NCBI GenBank assembly: GCA_024235995.1
Contig: JACKLI010000001.1
Location: 3,100,001 to 3,164,000, forward strand
Direction: 5' to 3'
DNA: 64,000 bases
From: Burkholderiaceae bacterium
GTDB lineage: Bacteria > Pseudomonadota > Gammaproteobacteria > Burkholderiales > Burkholderiaceae_C
Shown here: in pieces, positions 34,370 to 43,792 of the stretch
How the letters are laid out: each line of letters begins with the position of its first letter
Numbering within the stretch: the stretch's first letter is position 1
Translations under genes and position numbers: made by a program
Notes under the pieces: generated by a model
Databases searched by the model: none
The model's input: only the letters and a program-made list of their open reading frames with translations
Told to the model about the DNA's origin: nothing

Positions 34370-37300
34370 TCATGGCGATGGCTCCTCGCGCCCCACCGGA
34401 GCAAGACCGGATTCATCGTCTTCAATCGCCCTGCCCCACCCCAGCCGCTGCCCCAGCCGGTCGAACCACAGGTAGATCACCGGCGTGGTGAACAGCGTCA
34501 GCAGCTGCGACAGCACCAAGCCACCAAAAATCGCAATGCCCAAAGGCCGCCGCAGCTCGGCCCCGTCGCCCCAGCTCAGCATCAGGGGCACGGCGGCGGC
34601 CAGCGCGGCCAAGGTCGTCATCAGGATGGGGCGAAAGCGCAGCAGCGCCGCCTGATGGATGGCCTCCACCGCCGACTTGCCCTGGCCGCGCTCGGCTTCG
34701 ATGGCGAAGTCGATCATCATGATGGCGTTCTTCTTGACGATGCCGATCAAGAGCACCAGGCCGATGATGCCCACCACGTCCAGCGCATGGCCGGTCAGCA
34801 GCAGCGCCAGCAGCGCACCCACCCCCGCCGAGGGCAGGGTGGACAGGATGGTGAGCGGGTGCACGTAGCTCTCGTACAGCACGCCCAGCACGATGTACAC
34901 GCACACCACCGCCGCCAGGATCAGCCACAGCTGGTTGTCCAGCGAGCTTTGATACGCTCCCGAGGCGCCGGTGAAGCGCAGCGTGATCGCGCCCGGCAAG
35001 CCCTCGGCCTGCGCTGCGTCGCGCACCGCCTGCACGGCCGCGCCCAGGCTGACGCCGGGCGCCGTGTCGAAGCCGACGGTGGCGGCCGGGTACTGGCCCA
35101 CGCGCTGCACCGCCAGCGGCGCGGGCTCCTCGACGATCTGCGCGATGGCGCCCAGCGGCGTGGTGCCGCCGCCTGTCGTCTTGACCGGCATGTCGCGCAG
35201 CGATTGCAGGCTGGTGGCGTCGCCGCGCGCGGCTTCCAGGATCACGCGGTACTGGTTGGTCTCGGTGAAGATGGTGGAGACGATGCGCTGGCCAAAGGCG
35301 TTGTACAGCGCGCTGTCCAGGGCGCTGGTGGTGACGCCCAGGCGGGCGGCGGCGTCGCGGTCGACCTTGACCATGGCGGCTGGGCCGGTGGCCCCCGATT
35401 CGGTGGTGGCGTGACGCAGCTGGGGCACGCCTTGCAGGCGCTGGGCCAGGCGCTGCGCCCATTGGTTGACCAGGGCCGTGTCCACGCCTTCTAGGTCGAA
35501 CCGGTATTGCGTGGGGCCAGTGTCGGAGTCGATGGTCAAGTCCTGCGTGGGCTGCAGGAACAACGTGGCGCCCGCCACCTGCTCGGCCACTTTTTGCCGC
35601 AGGCGCTGCATGATGGCGGCCTCGGAGTCGCCAAACAGCACGTGCGGCTTAAGGTTGATGACCATGCGGCCCGAGGACAGCCGGCTGTTGTTGGCCGCAT
35701 CCACCCCCACCACCGAGCTGAGCGAGAGCACGGCCGGGTCCTGCAGCACCAGGCGCGCGGCGTCGCCCTGCAGCGCCGACATGCGCTCGAAGGACACGTC
35801 GGACGCGGCCTGCACCTGGCCCTGCAACTGGCCCGTGCTCTGCACCGGGAACAAATCCTTGGGGATGACCACGTACAGCAGCACCGTCACGGCCAGCGTC
35901 AGCACCGCCACGAGCAGCGTGAAGGGCTGGTGCGCCAGCACCCATTGCAGGCCGCCGTCGTAGCGGGCGATGACCCGGTCCATGCGCGCCTGGATCCAGG
36001 CGCCGATGCGGTTGTGGGCCTCGCCCAGCGGCTCCAGCATGCGCGCCGACATCATGGGCACCAGGGTGAGCGACACCAGCGCCGAGAACAGAATGGTGAT
36101 GGCCAGCGTGACGGCGAATTCGCGGAACAGCCGCCCGATCACCTCCTGCATGAACAAGAGCGGAATCAGCACCGCGATCAGCGACACCGTGAGCGAGATG
36201 ATGGTGAAGCCGATCTCGCCCGCGCCCGCCAGCGCCGCCTGCAGCGGGGTCTTGCCCAGCTCGCGGTGGCGCGAGATGTTCTCGATCATCACGATGGCGT
36301 CATCCACCACGAAGCCGGTGGCAATGGTCAGCGCCATCAGGCTCAGGTTGTTGAGCGAGTAGCCCAGCAGATACATGGCCGCCGTGGTGCCCAGCAGCGA
36401 AATCGGCACGGCGATGGAGGCAATCAGCGTGGCGCGCAGGCTGTGCAAGAAGGCGAAGATCACCAGCACCACCATCACCACGGCCAGCACCAGCTCCATC
36501 TCCACGTGCTCGACCGAGGAGCGGATGCCCAGCGTGCGGTCGGTCAGCACCGTCAGCTGCACGCTTTGCGGCAGGCCGCGGCCCAGCGCGGGCAGCTGGC
36601 GCTTGATGGCGTCCACCGTGGCGATGACGTTGGCGCCGGGCTGGCGCTGCACGTTCAGGATGATGGCCGGTGCCAGCCCGCTGGCGGCGCCCTTCACGCC
36701 CGTCCACGCGCCCAGGCGGTCGTTCTCCGAACCGTTGATGACGCGCGCCACGTCTTTCAACCGCACCGGCGCGCCGCCCACGTAGGCCACGATCAGCTCG
36801 CGGTAGTCATCGGCCGTCATCAACTGGTCGTTGGCGTTGATGCTGTACTGGCGCTGCGGCCCATCGAAGTTGCCCTTGGCGGTGCTGGAATTACCAGCAC
36901 TGATGGCGCTGCTGAGCGCGTCCAGCCCCAGACCCATGGCCGCCAGCGCCTCCAGATTGCCCTGCACGCGCACGGCGGGGCGCTGCCCGCCGGCCAGGGT
37001 GACCAGGCCCACACCGTCGATCTGGCTGATCTTGAGCGCCAGCCGCGTGTTGACCATGTTCTGCACCTCGGTCAGCGGCAGGCTGTCGGAGGTAACGGCC
37101 AACTGCATGATGGGCGCATCCGCCGGGTTGACCTTGGCGTACACCGGCGGCGCGGGCAGGTCGGCCGGCAGCAGCGATCCGGCCGCGTTCATGGCCGCCT
37201 GCACCTGCTGCTCGGCGGCGTCCATCTTCAGGCTGAGCGCGAACTGCAGCGTGATCATCGACACGCCCGCGCTGCTGACGCTGCTCATGCGCGCCAGGCC

Positions 37301-37525
37301 GGGCATCTGGCCGAACTGGCGCTCCAGCGGCGCGGTCACGGTGCGGCTCATCACGTCGGGGCTGCCGCCGGGGTACAGCGTCTGCACCTGGATGGTGGGG
37401 TAGTCCACCTGCGGCAGCGCCGCCAGCGGCAAAAAACGCAGGCCCACCAGGCCGGCCAGCACAATGGCCAGCATGAACAGCGCCGTGGCCACGGGCCGCT
37501 GAATGAACAGGCGCGAGACGTTCAT
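34370..37525 (-). CDS. RND efflux permease (MdtB/MuxB-like)
   Basis: This 1051-residue inner-membrane pump starts MNVSRLFIQRPVATALFMLAI. TM4 carries ATGFVVDDAIVMIENISRHRE with the proton-relay aspartates, and the second half begins after KDLFPVQSTGQLQG. It lies 21 bp after the adaptor gene. With the second pump and the outer-membrane factor it forms a MuxABC-OpmB-like tripartite system. Substrates cannot be read from the sequence. Confidence 0.93.
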   Translation of the reverse strand: MNVSRLFIQRPVATALFMLAIVLAGLVGLRFLPLAALPQVDYPTIQVQTLYPGGSPDVMSRTVTAPLERQFGQMPGLARMSSVSSAGVSMITLQFALSLKMDAAEQQVQAAMNAAGSLLPADLPAPPVYAKVNPADAPIMQLAVTSDSLPLTEVQNMVNTRLALKISQIDGVGLVTLAGGQRPAVRVQGNLEALAAMGLGLDALSSAISAGNSSTAKGNFDGPQRQYSINANDQLMTADDYRELIVAYVGGAPVRLKDVARVINGSENDRLGAWTGVKGAASGLAPAIILNVQRQPGANVIATVDAIKRQLPALGRGLPQSVQLTVLTDRTLGIRSSVEHVEMELVLAVVMVVLVIFAFLHSLRATLIASIAVPISLLGTTAAMYLLGYSLNNLSLMALTIATGFVVDDAIVMIENISRHRELGKTPLQAALAGAGEIGFTIISLTVSLIAVLIPLLFMQEVIGRLFREFAVTLAITILFSALVSLTLVPMMSARMLEPLGEAHNRIGAWIQARMDRVIARYDGGLQWVLAHQPFTLLVAVLTLAVTVLLYVVIPKDLFPVQSTGQLQGQVQAASDVSFERMSALQGDAARLVLQDPAVLSLSSVVGVDAANNSRLSSGRMVINLKPHVLFGDSEAAIMQRLRQKVAEQVAGATLFLQPTQDLTIDSDTGPTQYRFDLEGVDTALVNQWAQRLAQRLQGVPQLRHATTESGATGPAAMVKVDRDAAARLGVTTSALDSALYNAFGQRIVSTIFTETNQYRVILEAARGDATSLQSLRDMPVKTTGGGTTPLGAIAQIVEEPAPLAVQRVGQYPAATVGFDTAPGVSLGAAVQAVRDAAQAEGLPGAITLRFTGASGAYQSSLDNQLWLILAAVVCVYIVLGVLYESYVHPLTILSTLPSAGVGALLALLLTGHALDVVGIIGLVLLIGIVKKNAIMMIDFAIEAERGQGKSAVEAIHQAALLRFRPILMTTLAALAAAVPLMLSWGDGAELRRPLGIAIFGGLVLSQLLTLFTTPVIYLWFDRLGQRLGWGRAIEDDESGLAPVGREEPSP

Positions 37526-37546
37526 GGGCGCACCCTCGCCGCGCCC

Positions 37547-38953
37547 TTACTGCCCGGCCTGCCGGCGCGCGCGCAGCTGCTCCAGATAGGCGCGCCGCTC
37601 CTCGGGCGGCATGGCCATCACCTTCTGGCGCAGCTCGGGCGGCAGGCGGTCGAGCCAGGCCGGGCGGCTGGCGGCGCTGGCCGCGGGCGCCGCCACCGAC
37701 GATGCCGACGCCGCCGCGCTGGCCCCGCCGCGCTTGCCGCCGCCCGCCGGCGCATCGGCGGGCAGTTGCACCTTGCCACCGTCCTTGACCCGGTCGCCGC
37801 CCTCTGTCACCACGCGCTCGCCGGCCTGCAGGCCCTGCGCGATCAACACCTGATCGACTGCGGCCATGCCGCGCGTCACGGGCCGCATGTGGGCGATGCG
37901 CTCGTCGTCCACCACGTACACGTAGTCGCCCTGCGGGCCGGTGCGCACGGCGGTGACCGGCACCAGCACGCCCGCCGCCGTGCCCAGCTGCAGCCGCGCA
38001 TTGACGAACTGGTTGGGAAACAGGGCGCCGTCGGCATTGGCAAAACGCGCCTTGGCGCGCACCGTGCCGGTGGTGGTGTTGACCTGGTTGTCCAGCGTCA
38101 GAAACTGCCCCTCGGCCAGGACCGTGGTGCGGCCGCGGTCCAGCGCCACCACGGGCAACCTGCCCTTGCGCTGCGCCGCCAGCACGGCGGGCACGCGGTC
38201 CTGCGGCACGGTAAAGACCACGTCAATAGGCGTGATCTGCGTGATGTTGGCAATGCCGGTGGCGCTGCTGCTGCTGACCAGGTTGCCCGGATCGACCGCG
38301 CGCAGCCCGATGCGCCCGCTGATGGGCGCGCGGATGCTGGCAAAGTCCACGTTCAGCGCGGCGGCGCGCTCGCTGGCGCGGTCGGCCTCCACCACGCCCT
38401 CCAGCTGCTTGACCAGCGCGGCCTGCGTGTCCACGTCCTGGCGGGCGATGGAGTCCTGCGCCAGCAGCGTCTGGTAGCGCCCCAGCGTCACCTTGGCCGC
38501 GGCCAGCTGCGCCTCGTCCCGGGCGCGGGTGCCGCGGGTCTGCAGCAGGGTCTGCTCATAGGGGCGCACGTCGATGCGCGCCAGCACCTGGCCCTTGCTC
38601 ACCATCTGCCCTTCGGTGAACAGCACCTCGGTCAGCACGCCCGACACCTGCGGCACCAGGGTGGCCGTGATGGGCGGCGTGACCGTGCCCAGCGCATCGA
38701 TCAGCACCGGCAGATCGCCCTGCACCGCGCGCGTGGCGCCCACCGTCACCCCGCCGCCTCCGCCACCGCCGCCCGGCCCCGGACCAAAGCCGCCGGGCGC
38801 GCCGCCGGCCGCCGGCGCGCGGGCCCGCTGCACCAGGGCCACCGCGCCGGCCACCATGACCGCGATCAGCAGCAGCGTCAGCACCACCCCCAGCCAGCGG
38901 CGGCGGCGCGCGGGCGGTGGTGGCGAAGGGGCAAGGCTGGGGTCGGGCGTCAT
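37547..38953 (-). CDS. periplasmic adaptor of RND efflux system (MdtA/MuxA-like)
   Basis: This 468-residue protein starts at ATG 38953, with one N-terminal membrane anchor (WLGVVLTLLLIAVMVAGAVAL, about 20-40) and a Gly-rich linker. The hairpin and lipoyl-type domains are visible (VRPYEQTLLQTRGTRARDEAQLAAAKVTL, FASIRAPISGRIGLRAVDPGNLV), then the beta-barrel (FTVPQDRVPAV). The C-terminus is Ala/Pro-rich with a basic, Met-rich end (KVMAMPPEERRAYLEQLRARRQ). It bridges pump and outer-membrane factor, and is the first gene of the operon. Confidence 0.93.
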   Translation of the reverse strand: MTPDPSLAPSPPPPARRRRWLGVVLTLLLIAVMVAGAVALVQRARAPAAGGAPGGFGPGPGGGGGGGGVTVGATRAVQGDLPVLIDALGTVTPPITATLVPQVSGVLTEVLFTEGQMVSKGQVLARIDVRPYEQTLLQTRGTRARDEAQLAAAKVTLGRYQTLLAQDSIARQDVDTQAALVKQLEGVVEADRASERAAALNVDFASIRAPISGRIGLRAVDPGNLVSSSSATGIANITQITPIDVVFTVPQDRVPAVLAAQRKGRLPVVALDRGRTTVLAEGQFLTLDNQVNTTTGTVRAKARFANADGALFPNQFVNARLQLGTAAGVLVPVTAVRTGPQGDYVYVVDDERIAHMRPVTRGMAAVDQVLIAQGLQAGERVVTEGGDRVKDGGKVQLPADAPAGGGKRGGASAAASASSVAAPAASAASRPAWLDRLPPELRQKVMAMPPEERRAYLEQLRARRQAGQ

Positions 38954-39077
38954 GCGGGGCAATCCATCGTTCGAGGGCACGGCACTGCGCGGGCGGTCGG
39001 GCCCGTGCAAACCCCATCGTAGCGGCCCGCCTTGCCCGCCCGGTCGATGGGCGATGAAGAAATGTAAAGCCCGGGCT

Positions 39078-39902
39078 TCAATCGGCCCAGGTCACCCAGC
39101 CCATGGCCCAGGTCAGCAGCACCACCGCGCCAAACGCGATGCGGTACCACGCAAAGGGCACGAAGCTGTGGCTGGCGATGTAGCGCAGCAGCCAGCGCAC
39201 GCACACCCAGGCGCTGACGAAGGACAGCAGCAGGCCGACGCCGAACAGCGGTGCGTCGGCCCAGGACAGCAGCGCGCGCTCCTTGTAGAGCGAATACGCG
39301 CCCGCGCCGATCAGCGTGGGAATGGCCAGGAAGAAGGAAAAGTCGGTCGCCGCCTGGCGCGACAGCCCCAGCAGCATGCCGCCGATGATGGTGGCGCCCG
39401 AGCGGCTGGTGCCCGGGATCATGGCCGCGCACTGCGCCAGTCCGACCTTCAGCGCATCCAGCGCCGTCATGTCGTCCACGCTCTGCACGCGGGCGGCGCT
39501 CTGCGGGCGGCTTTCGGCCCACAGGATGACGAAGGCGCCCAGGATGAAGGTGGCGGCCACCACTGGCGCCGTGAACAGGTGCGCCTTGATGGCCTGGCCC
39601 AGCAGCAGCCCCAGCACCACGGCGGGCAAAAAGGCAATCAGCACGTTCAGCGCAAAACGCTGCGCCGCGCGGCTGCCGGGCAGCGCGACCAGGGTGTCCC
39701 AGATCTTGTGCCAGTAGACGATCACCACCGCCAGGATGGCGCCGGTCTGGATCGCGATGTCGAACACCTTGGCCTTGGCGTCGGCAAAGCCCAGCAGACT
39801 GCCGGCCAGGATCAGGTGGCCGGTGCTGGAGATGGGCAGGAACTCGGTCAGGCCTTCGACGATGCCCATCAGGGCGGCCTTGATCATCAGTGCGGTATCC
39901 AA
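39078..39902 (-). CDS. uppP: undecaprenyl-diphosphatase
   Basis: This 274-residue integral membrane enzyme has the family signatures EGLTEFLPISSTGHL near residue 16 and PGTSRSGATIIGGMLLGLSR near 164. It dephosphorylates undecaprenyl diphosphate to recycle the carrier lipid for peptidoglycan and other envelope glycans, and overexpression gives bacitracin resistance in other bacteria. It follows the efflux operon on the same strand but is upstream of it and probably separate. Confidence 0.96.
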   Translation of the reverse strand: MDTALMIKAALMGIVEGLTEFLPISSTGHLILAGSLLGFADAKAKVFDIAIQTGAILAVVIVYWHKIWDTLVALPGSRAAQRFALNVLIAFLPAVVLGLLLGQAIKAHLFTAPVVAATFILGAFVILWAESRPQSAARVQSVDDMTALDALKVGLAQCAAMIPGTSRSGATIIGGMLLGLSRQAATDFSFFLAIPTLIGAGAYSLYKERALLSWADAPLFGVGLLLSFVSAWVCVRWLLRYIASHSFVPFAWYRIAFGAVVLLTWAMGWVTWAD

Positions 39903-40138
39903 CTGAAACCTCTCGTATCGCTACGTGTTTTGTAGCTTGCGGCGCATATTCTATGCGCGCCAAAGGCTTGTTTTGTCCATATTCCGGCACCCGAGGCGCG
40001 GGCGCGGGCCGGCGCCGCGTTTCGTCCGCCGCGGCTGCATTTCGCGCCCGCCCACGGCCTTTGGTCGCATGCCGCTGGCCCGGCACGGCGGCGCCCTGCA
40101 CCATGGCGCCATTCATCCACTTCGACACAGGACACCCC
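39903..40138. other. intergenic region between divergent uppP and DUF6622 genes
   Basis: This 236-bp stretch contains no convincing gene. It has a short palindrome GCGCATA-ttc-TATGCGC (39942-39958) and a GCTAC...GTAGC pair (about 39921-39937). Both lie close to the uppP start and may be regulatory; nothing more is evident. Confidence 0.4.
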
Positions 40139-40693
40139 ATGCTGCTCACCACCTTGCTCAGCCAACACCCCGAAGCCGCGCTCGACATCGTGCGCGGCAC
40201 CCCCGCCTGGGTCGGCGCCCTGCTGGCCGCGCTGATCGTGCTGGGCTTGTCGGCCACGCGCGAGCGCAGCGCCAGCCCGGCGCGCCTGGCGCTGCTGCCC
40301 GCGGCCATGCTGGGCCTGGCGCTGTGGGGCGTGCAGTCGGCCTTTGCCGCCAGCGGGCGCCTGGCCGAGCTGTTGCTGCTGTGGGCCGCCTGCTTTGCCG
40401 CCATGCTGGCGCTGGGTTTGCGCGGCGCGGCGCCTGCCGGCACCACCTGGAACGCCGGCGCGCGCAGCTTTCACCTGCCCGGCTCGTGGGCGCCGATGGC
40501 GCTGATCCTGGGCGTGTTTCTCATCAAGTACACCGTCGGCGTGCAGCTGGCGCTGGAGCCCGCGCTGGCACGCGATGCCGGCTTTGCCCTGGCCGTCACC
40601 GGCCTGTACGGCCTGCTGTCGGGCTGGATCGCCGCGCGCACCCTGCGCGTGCTGCGCCTGCAAAAATCCGCCGCCCCGCTGGTTGCCGCCTGA
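40139..40693 (+). CDS. DUF6622-like membrane protein
   Basis: This 184-residue protein starts at ATG 40139. It has five or six hydrophobic segments: PAWVGALLAALIVLGLSA, LALLPAAMLGLALWGV, LLLLWAACFAAMLALGL, PMALILGVFLIKYTVGVQLAL and FALAVTGLYGLLSGWIAAR. It resembles the DUF6622 family of unknown function. It precedes the 2TM-domain gene by 12 bp and likely begins a small operon ending in a two-component system. Confidence 0.75.
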   Translation: MLLTTLLSQHPEAALDIVRGTPAWVGALLAALIVLGLSATRERSASPARLALLPAAMLGLALWGVQSAFAASGRLAELLLLWAACFAAMLALGLRGAAPAGTTWNAGARSFHLPGSWAPMALILGVFLIKYTVGVQLALEPALARDAGFALAVTGLYGLLSGWIAARTLRVLRLQKSAAPLVAA

Positions 40694-40705
40694 AGGGAGT
40701 GCGCC

Positions 40706-41026
40706 ATGTCTCGCCACGACCGCGATATCGATTCACGGCCCGCCCATCCGGCGGACGACGAAGCCGCCCGCGAGCGCCTGGCGCGCAAGCGTGCCGGCGC
40801 CAAGATGGGCTGGTATGTGCACGCCCTGGTTTATGTGTGCGTCAACGCCGGCCTGGCGCTGATCTCGCTGAGCAGCGGGCGGCCCTGGTTCCTCTTTCCA
40901 CTGGCCGGCTGGGGCCTGGGCCTGGCCATCCACGGGCTGGTGGTGTGGCTGTCTGCCGGCGGCGCCGGCCTGCACGAGCGCCTGCTGCAGGCCGAGCGTG
41001 ACAAACTCCAGCGCGAGATTCGCTGA
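40706..41026 (+). CDS. 2TM-domain protein
   Basis: This 106-residue protein has a charged N-terminus, then two transmembrane helices (MGWYVHALVYVCVNAGLALI and WGLGLAIHGLVVWLSA) joined by a short loop, and a C-terminal amphipathic helix (HERLLQAERDKLQREIR). This is the 2TM domain often encoded next to, or fused to, LytS-type histidine kinases. GGAGTG lies upstream of the ATG. A role in sensing together with the nearby kinase is inferred. Confidence 0.8.
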   Translation: MSRHDRDIDSRPAHPADDEAARERLARKRAGAKMGWYVHALVYVCVNAGLALISLSSGRPWFLFPLAGWGLGLAIHGLVVWLSAGGAGLHERLLQAERDKLQREIR

Positions 41027-41031
41027 CCGCC

Positions 41032-41541
41032 ATGAAACCCACCGCCAACCGACGCAGCGTCGACCTCGGCGCCTGGCCCGACCTGGTCGTGGTCTACCTG
41101 GGCATGCGCGTCAACGCCTGGGCCGGCCTGAAGACCCTGCGGGGCTTCGGCCCCAAAATCGCCCGGTCCGTGGCCGACCGGCCCGAAGGACTGCTGCTGC
41201 ATGAAAACTTTCTGTTCTCGCTCTGGCCGCTCCACGCCGGCATGCGCCAGTACTGGCGCGACTTCGATTCGCTGGAGGCCTGGACGCGCTCCGACCCGCA
41301 CCGCATCTGGTGGAAGCGGTTTCTGCACGACTCGGGCGGCACGGGCTTCTGGCACGAGAGCTACCTGAGGCGCGGCGGCATGGAGGCGGTGTACATCGAC
41401 ATGGCGCAGGACGTGGGCATGGCGCGCTTCGCCCCGCAGCGGCCGGCGCGCGGCGCCATGTTCTCGGCGCGCGGGCGCTCGGGGCAGGCCGGCCAGGCCG
41501 TGACGCCGGCGCCGGTGCGCGAGCAGGAGCTGAATGGATGA
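41032..41541 (+). CDS. DUF4188-family protein
   Basis: This 169-residue protein has the DUF4188 pattern: VVVYLGMRVNAWAGLKTLRGFGPKI, then LLHENFLF and WHESYLRRGGMEAVYIDM. Family members have a dimeric alpha/beta-barrel-like fold related to small monooxygenases; the reaction is unknown. It lies between the 2TM gene (5-bp gap) and the histidine kinase (4-bp overlap), so it belongs to their operon. Confidence 0.8.
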   Translation: MKPTANRRSVDLGAWPDLVVVYLGMRVNAWAGLKTLRGFGPKIARSVADRPEGLLLHENFLFSLWPLHAGMRQYWRDFDSLEAWTRSDPHRIWWKRFLHDSGGTGFWHESYLRRGGMEAVYIDMAQDVGMARFAPQRPARGAMFSARGRSGQAGQAVTPAPVREQELNG

Positions 41542-42587
41542 GCCGCGCCTTCTGGCTCGACGTGCTGCGCCACGGCCTGCAGGTGCTGGTCTTCTGCTGC
41601 CTGATCGCGGTGTTCACCACCCTGATCTGGCCCCAGGCCGGCTACGGCGCGCAACTGGTGTACTCGGTGTCGATCGGCCTGCTGATCTGGACGGTGATCG
41701 AGTTCGGCCGCCTGCTGGTACCCGCCGAGCACTGCCACCGCGACCCGAGCCGCCCCGGCCACGGCTGGCCCAAGGGCTGGCGCGGCGTGCTGCTGACGGT
41801 GGTGGGCATCGGCGTGGGCTATGCCGGCGGCAACCGGCTGGCCGCGGCGCTGCTGGGCGAGACCGTGGCCTCCCCGGCGCGCGACCAGGCGATTGGACTG
41901 GCGATCGCCATCGTCGCCGGCCTCGTCGCCAGCTTCTACTTCTTCACGCGCGGGCGCCAGGCCGCCCTGCAGGCCAGCATCGCCGCCGCCGAGCGCGACG
42001 CGGCGCAGGCGCGGCTGATGCTGCTGCAAAGCCAGCTGGAGCCGCACATGCTGTTCAACACCCTGGCCAACCTGCGCGCGCTGATCGGCGTCGAGCCGGC
42101 GCGCGCCCAGCACATGCTCGACCGGCTGGACGGCTACCTGCGCGCCACGCTGGGCGCCTCGCGCGCGCCTGCGCACCCGCTGGCCGACGAATTCGACCGC
42201 CTGCGCGACTACCTGGAGCTGATGGCCGTGCGCATGGGCCCGCGGCTGGCGTACACGCTCGAGCTGCCCGCGGCGCTGCGCGATCGGCCCGTGCCCACGC
42301 TGCTGCTGCAGCCGGTGGTGGAAAACGCCATCCGCCACGGGCTGGAGCCGCGCGTGGAAGGCGGGCGCATCGAGGTGGCGGCACGGCGCGAGGCGGGCGA
42401 GCTGGTCCTGACGGTGCGCGACACGGGCGCCGGCTTCGACCCCCAGGCACCGCCGCGCGCCGGCCACTTCGGCCTGGCGCAGGTGGGCGAGCGCGTGGCC
42501 TCAGCCACCGCCGGCCAGGGGCGCGTGGCCGTGCAGTCGCAGCCCGGCGCCGGCACCACCGTGCGCATCACGCTTCCCATCGCCTGA
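41538..42587 (+). CDS. LytS-type sensor histidine kinase
   Basis: This 349-residue protein starts at ATG 41538, overlapping the DUF4188 stop. It has four N-terminal membrane helices, a short coiled segment, and a His_kinase domain with SQLEPHMLFNTLANLRAL, where the His is the likely phosphoacceptor. The HATPase domain has VVENAIRHGLEPR (N box) and VRDTGAGFD (G1 box). It should phosphorylate the LytTR response regulator encoded 6 bp downstream. No extracytoplasmic sensor domain is obvious, so the signal is probably sensed in or through the membrane. Confidence 0.92.
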   Translation: MSRAFWLDVLRHGLQVLVFCCLIAVFTTLIWPQAGYGAQLVYSVSIGLLIWTVIEFGRLLVPAEHCHRDPSRPGHGWPKGWRGVLLTVVGIGVGYAGGNRLAAALLGETVASPARDQAIGLAIAIVAGLVASFYFFTRGRQAALQASIAAAERDAAQARLMLLQSQLEPHMLFNTLANLRALIGVEPARAQHMLDRLDGYLRATLGASRAPAHPLADEFDRLRDYLELMAVRMGPRLAYTLELPAALRDRPVPTLLLQPVVENAIRHGLEPRVEGGRIEVAARREAGELVLTVRDTGAGFDPQAPPRAGHFGLAQVGERVASATAGQGRVAVQSQPGAGTTVRITLPIA

Positions 42588-42593
42588 TCCGCC

Positions 42594-43427
42594 ATGCCCA
42601 CCGCCCTGATCGCCGAAGACGAACCCTTGCTGGCCGCCGCGCTGCAGGCCGAGCTGGCGCGCGCCTGGCCCGAGCTGCAGGTCGTCGCCACCGTGGGCGA
42701 TGGCGCCAGCGCGGTGCGCGAGGCGCTGCGGCTCAAACCCGACGTGCTGCTGCTGGACATCCGCATGCCCGGCCTGAGCGGGCTGGACGCGGCCGCCGAG
42801 CTGGCCGACGCCTGGGACAGCCGCGCCAAGCCCTTTCCGGCCCTGGCCTTCGTCACCGCCTACGACCAGTACGCGCTGCAGGCCTTCGAGACGCAGGCGC
42901 TGGACTACGTGCTCAAGCCCGTGCAGCCCGAGCGCCTGCAGAAATCGGTGCAAAAACTGCAGCTCGTGCTGGCTGGGCGCGCGCAAAGCGCTATCAATCA
43001 AGCAGCAACCGACGATGCCGGGCTGCAGGCCACCGCCGAGCAGCTGCACCGCCTGCTGGCCGCGCTGCAACCCGGCGCCGCCGCGCAGCCGCCCTTGCAA
43101 CAGCTGCCCGTCAGCCCCGCCGGCGCGGGCGGCAGCGTGATCCGGATGGTGCCGGTGGCCGAGGTGCTGTTCTTCCAGGCCGCCGACAAATACGTGCGCG
43201 TGGTCACCGCCACCGGCGAGCACCTGCTGCGCACGCCGCTGAAAGAGCTGCTGCCGCAGTTGGACGCCCAGCGCTTCTGGCAGATCCACCGCGGCACCGT
43301 GGTGAGCGCCGACGCCATCGACACCGTGCAGCGCGACGAGTCCGGGCGCCTGCACCTGGCCCTGCGCGGCCACCCGGAACGGCTGGTGGTCAGCCGCCTG
43401 TACGCGCAGCGTTTCAAGGCCTTATAG
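42594..43427 (+). CDS. LytTR-family response regulator
   Basis: This 277-residue regulator has a receiver domain with phosphoacceptor Asp55 (LLLDIRMPG), an acidic pocket at Glu8-Asp9-Glu10 and a conserved Lys in YVLKPV. A low-complexity linker follows, and a C-terminal LytTR DNA-binding domain (VLFFQAADKYVRVV, HRGTVVSADAIDTV, LVVSRLYAQRFKAL). Part of the linker (42985-43006) is encoded by a short AT-rich repeat motif also found elsewhere in the window. It pairs with the kinase upstream. A degraded copy of its last 126 bp lies at 45068-45193. Confidence 0.93.
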   Translation: MPTALIAEDEPLLAAALQAELARAWPELQVVATVGDGASAVREALRLKPDVLLLDIRMPGLSGLDAAAELADAWDSRAKPFPALAFVTAYDQYALQAFETQALDYVLKPVQPERLQKSVQKLQLVLAGRAQSAINQAATDDAGLQATAEQLHRLLAALQPGAAAQPPLQQLPVSPAGAGGSVIRMVPVAEVLFFQAADKYVRVVTATGEHLLRTPLKELLPQLDAQRFWQIHRGTVVSADAIDTVQRDESGRLHLALRGHPERLVVSRLYAQRFKAL

Positions 43428-43443
43428 GAAGTCGGCGCGTGAA

Positions 43444-43615
43444 GCCGGCAACCGCGTCGTCAACCAGCTACGCGCGGCGCTGGGGCCGGGCTTTCCGATC
43501 ATCGGCGTCGGCGGCCTCTTCAGCAGCGCCGAGGCGCAGGCCAGAATCAACGCGAGCGCCGACGTGGTGGTGTAGCTGTACGTCGAATGGATCTGAAGGG
43601 CCGGCGCTGATGCGG
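43444..43615 (+). pseudogene. pyrD: pyrD C-terminal fragment (decayed)
   Basis: The plus-strand frame from 43444 reads VVNQLRAALGPGFPIIGVGGLFSS, AEAQARINASADVVV, then in-frame stops within LYVEWI. This parallels the end of dihydroorotate dehydrogenase (FPIIGVGGI..., ADLVQLYTGLIYRG). No other part of pyrD is present nearby. Two stops and the lack of an N-terminal portion mark it as a relic, perhaps carried in by recombination. Confidence 0.7.
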
Positions 43616-43792
43616 GAGTGGGCGAGGCGTGGCGCCTACAGGCCCGCACCTGACTCGACCGACGACTGGCACTCTGTCTATACTAGGCAAGAGCCAAACC
43701 TTACCGAGGCGGCGCTTGTGCAGCAGCGGCTCCGCCCGCCAGAGATTGGCTTCGAAGAAGCGTTGCTTTTCAGCTCTGCAATCCGGTCAGCC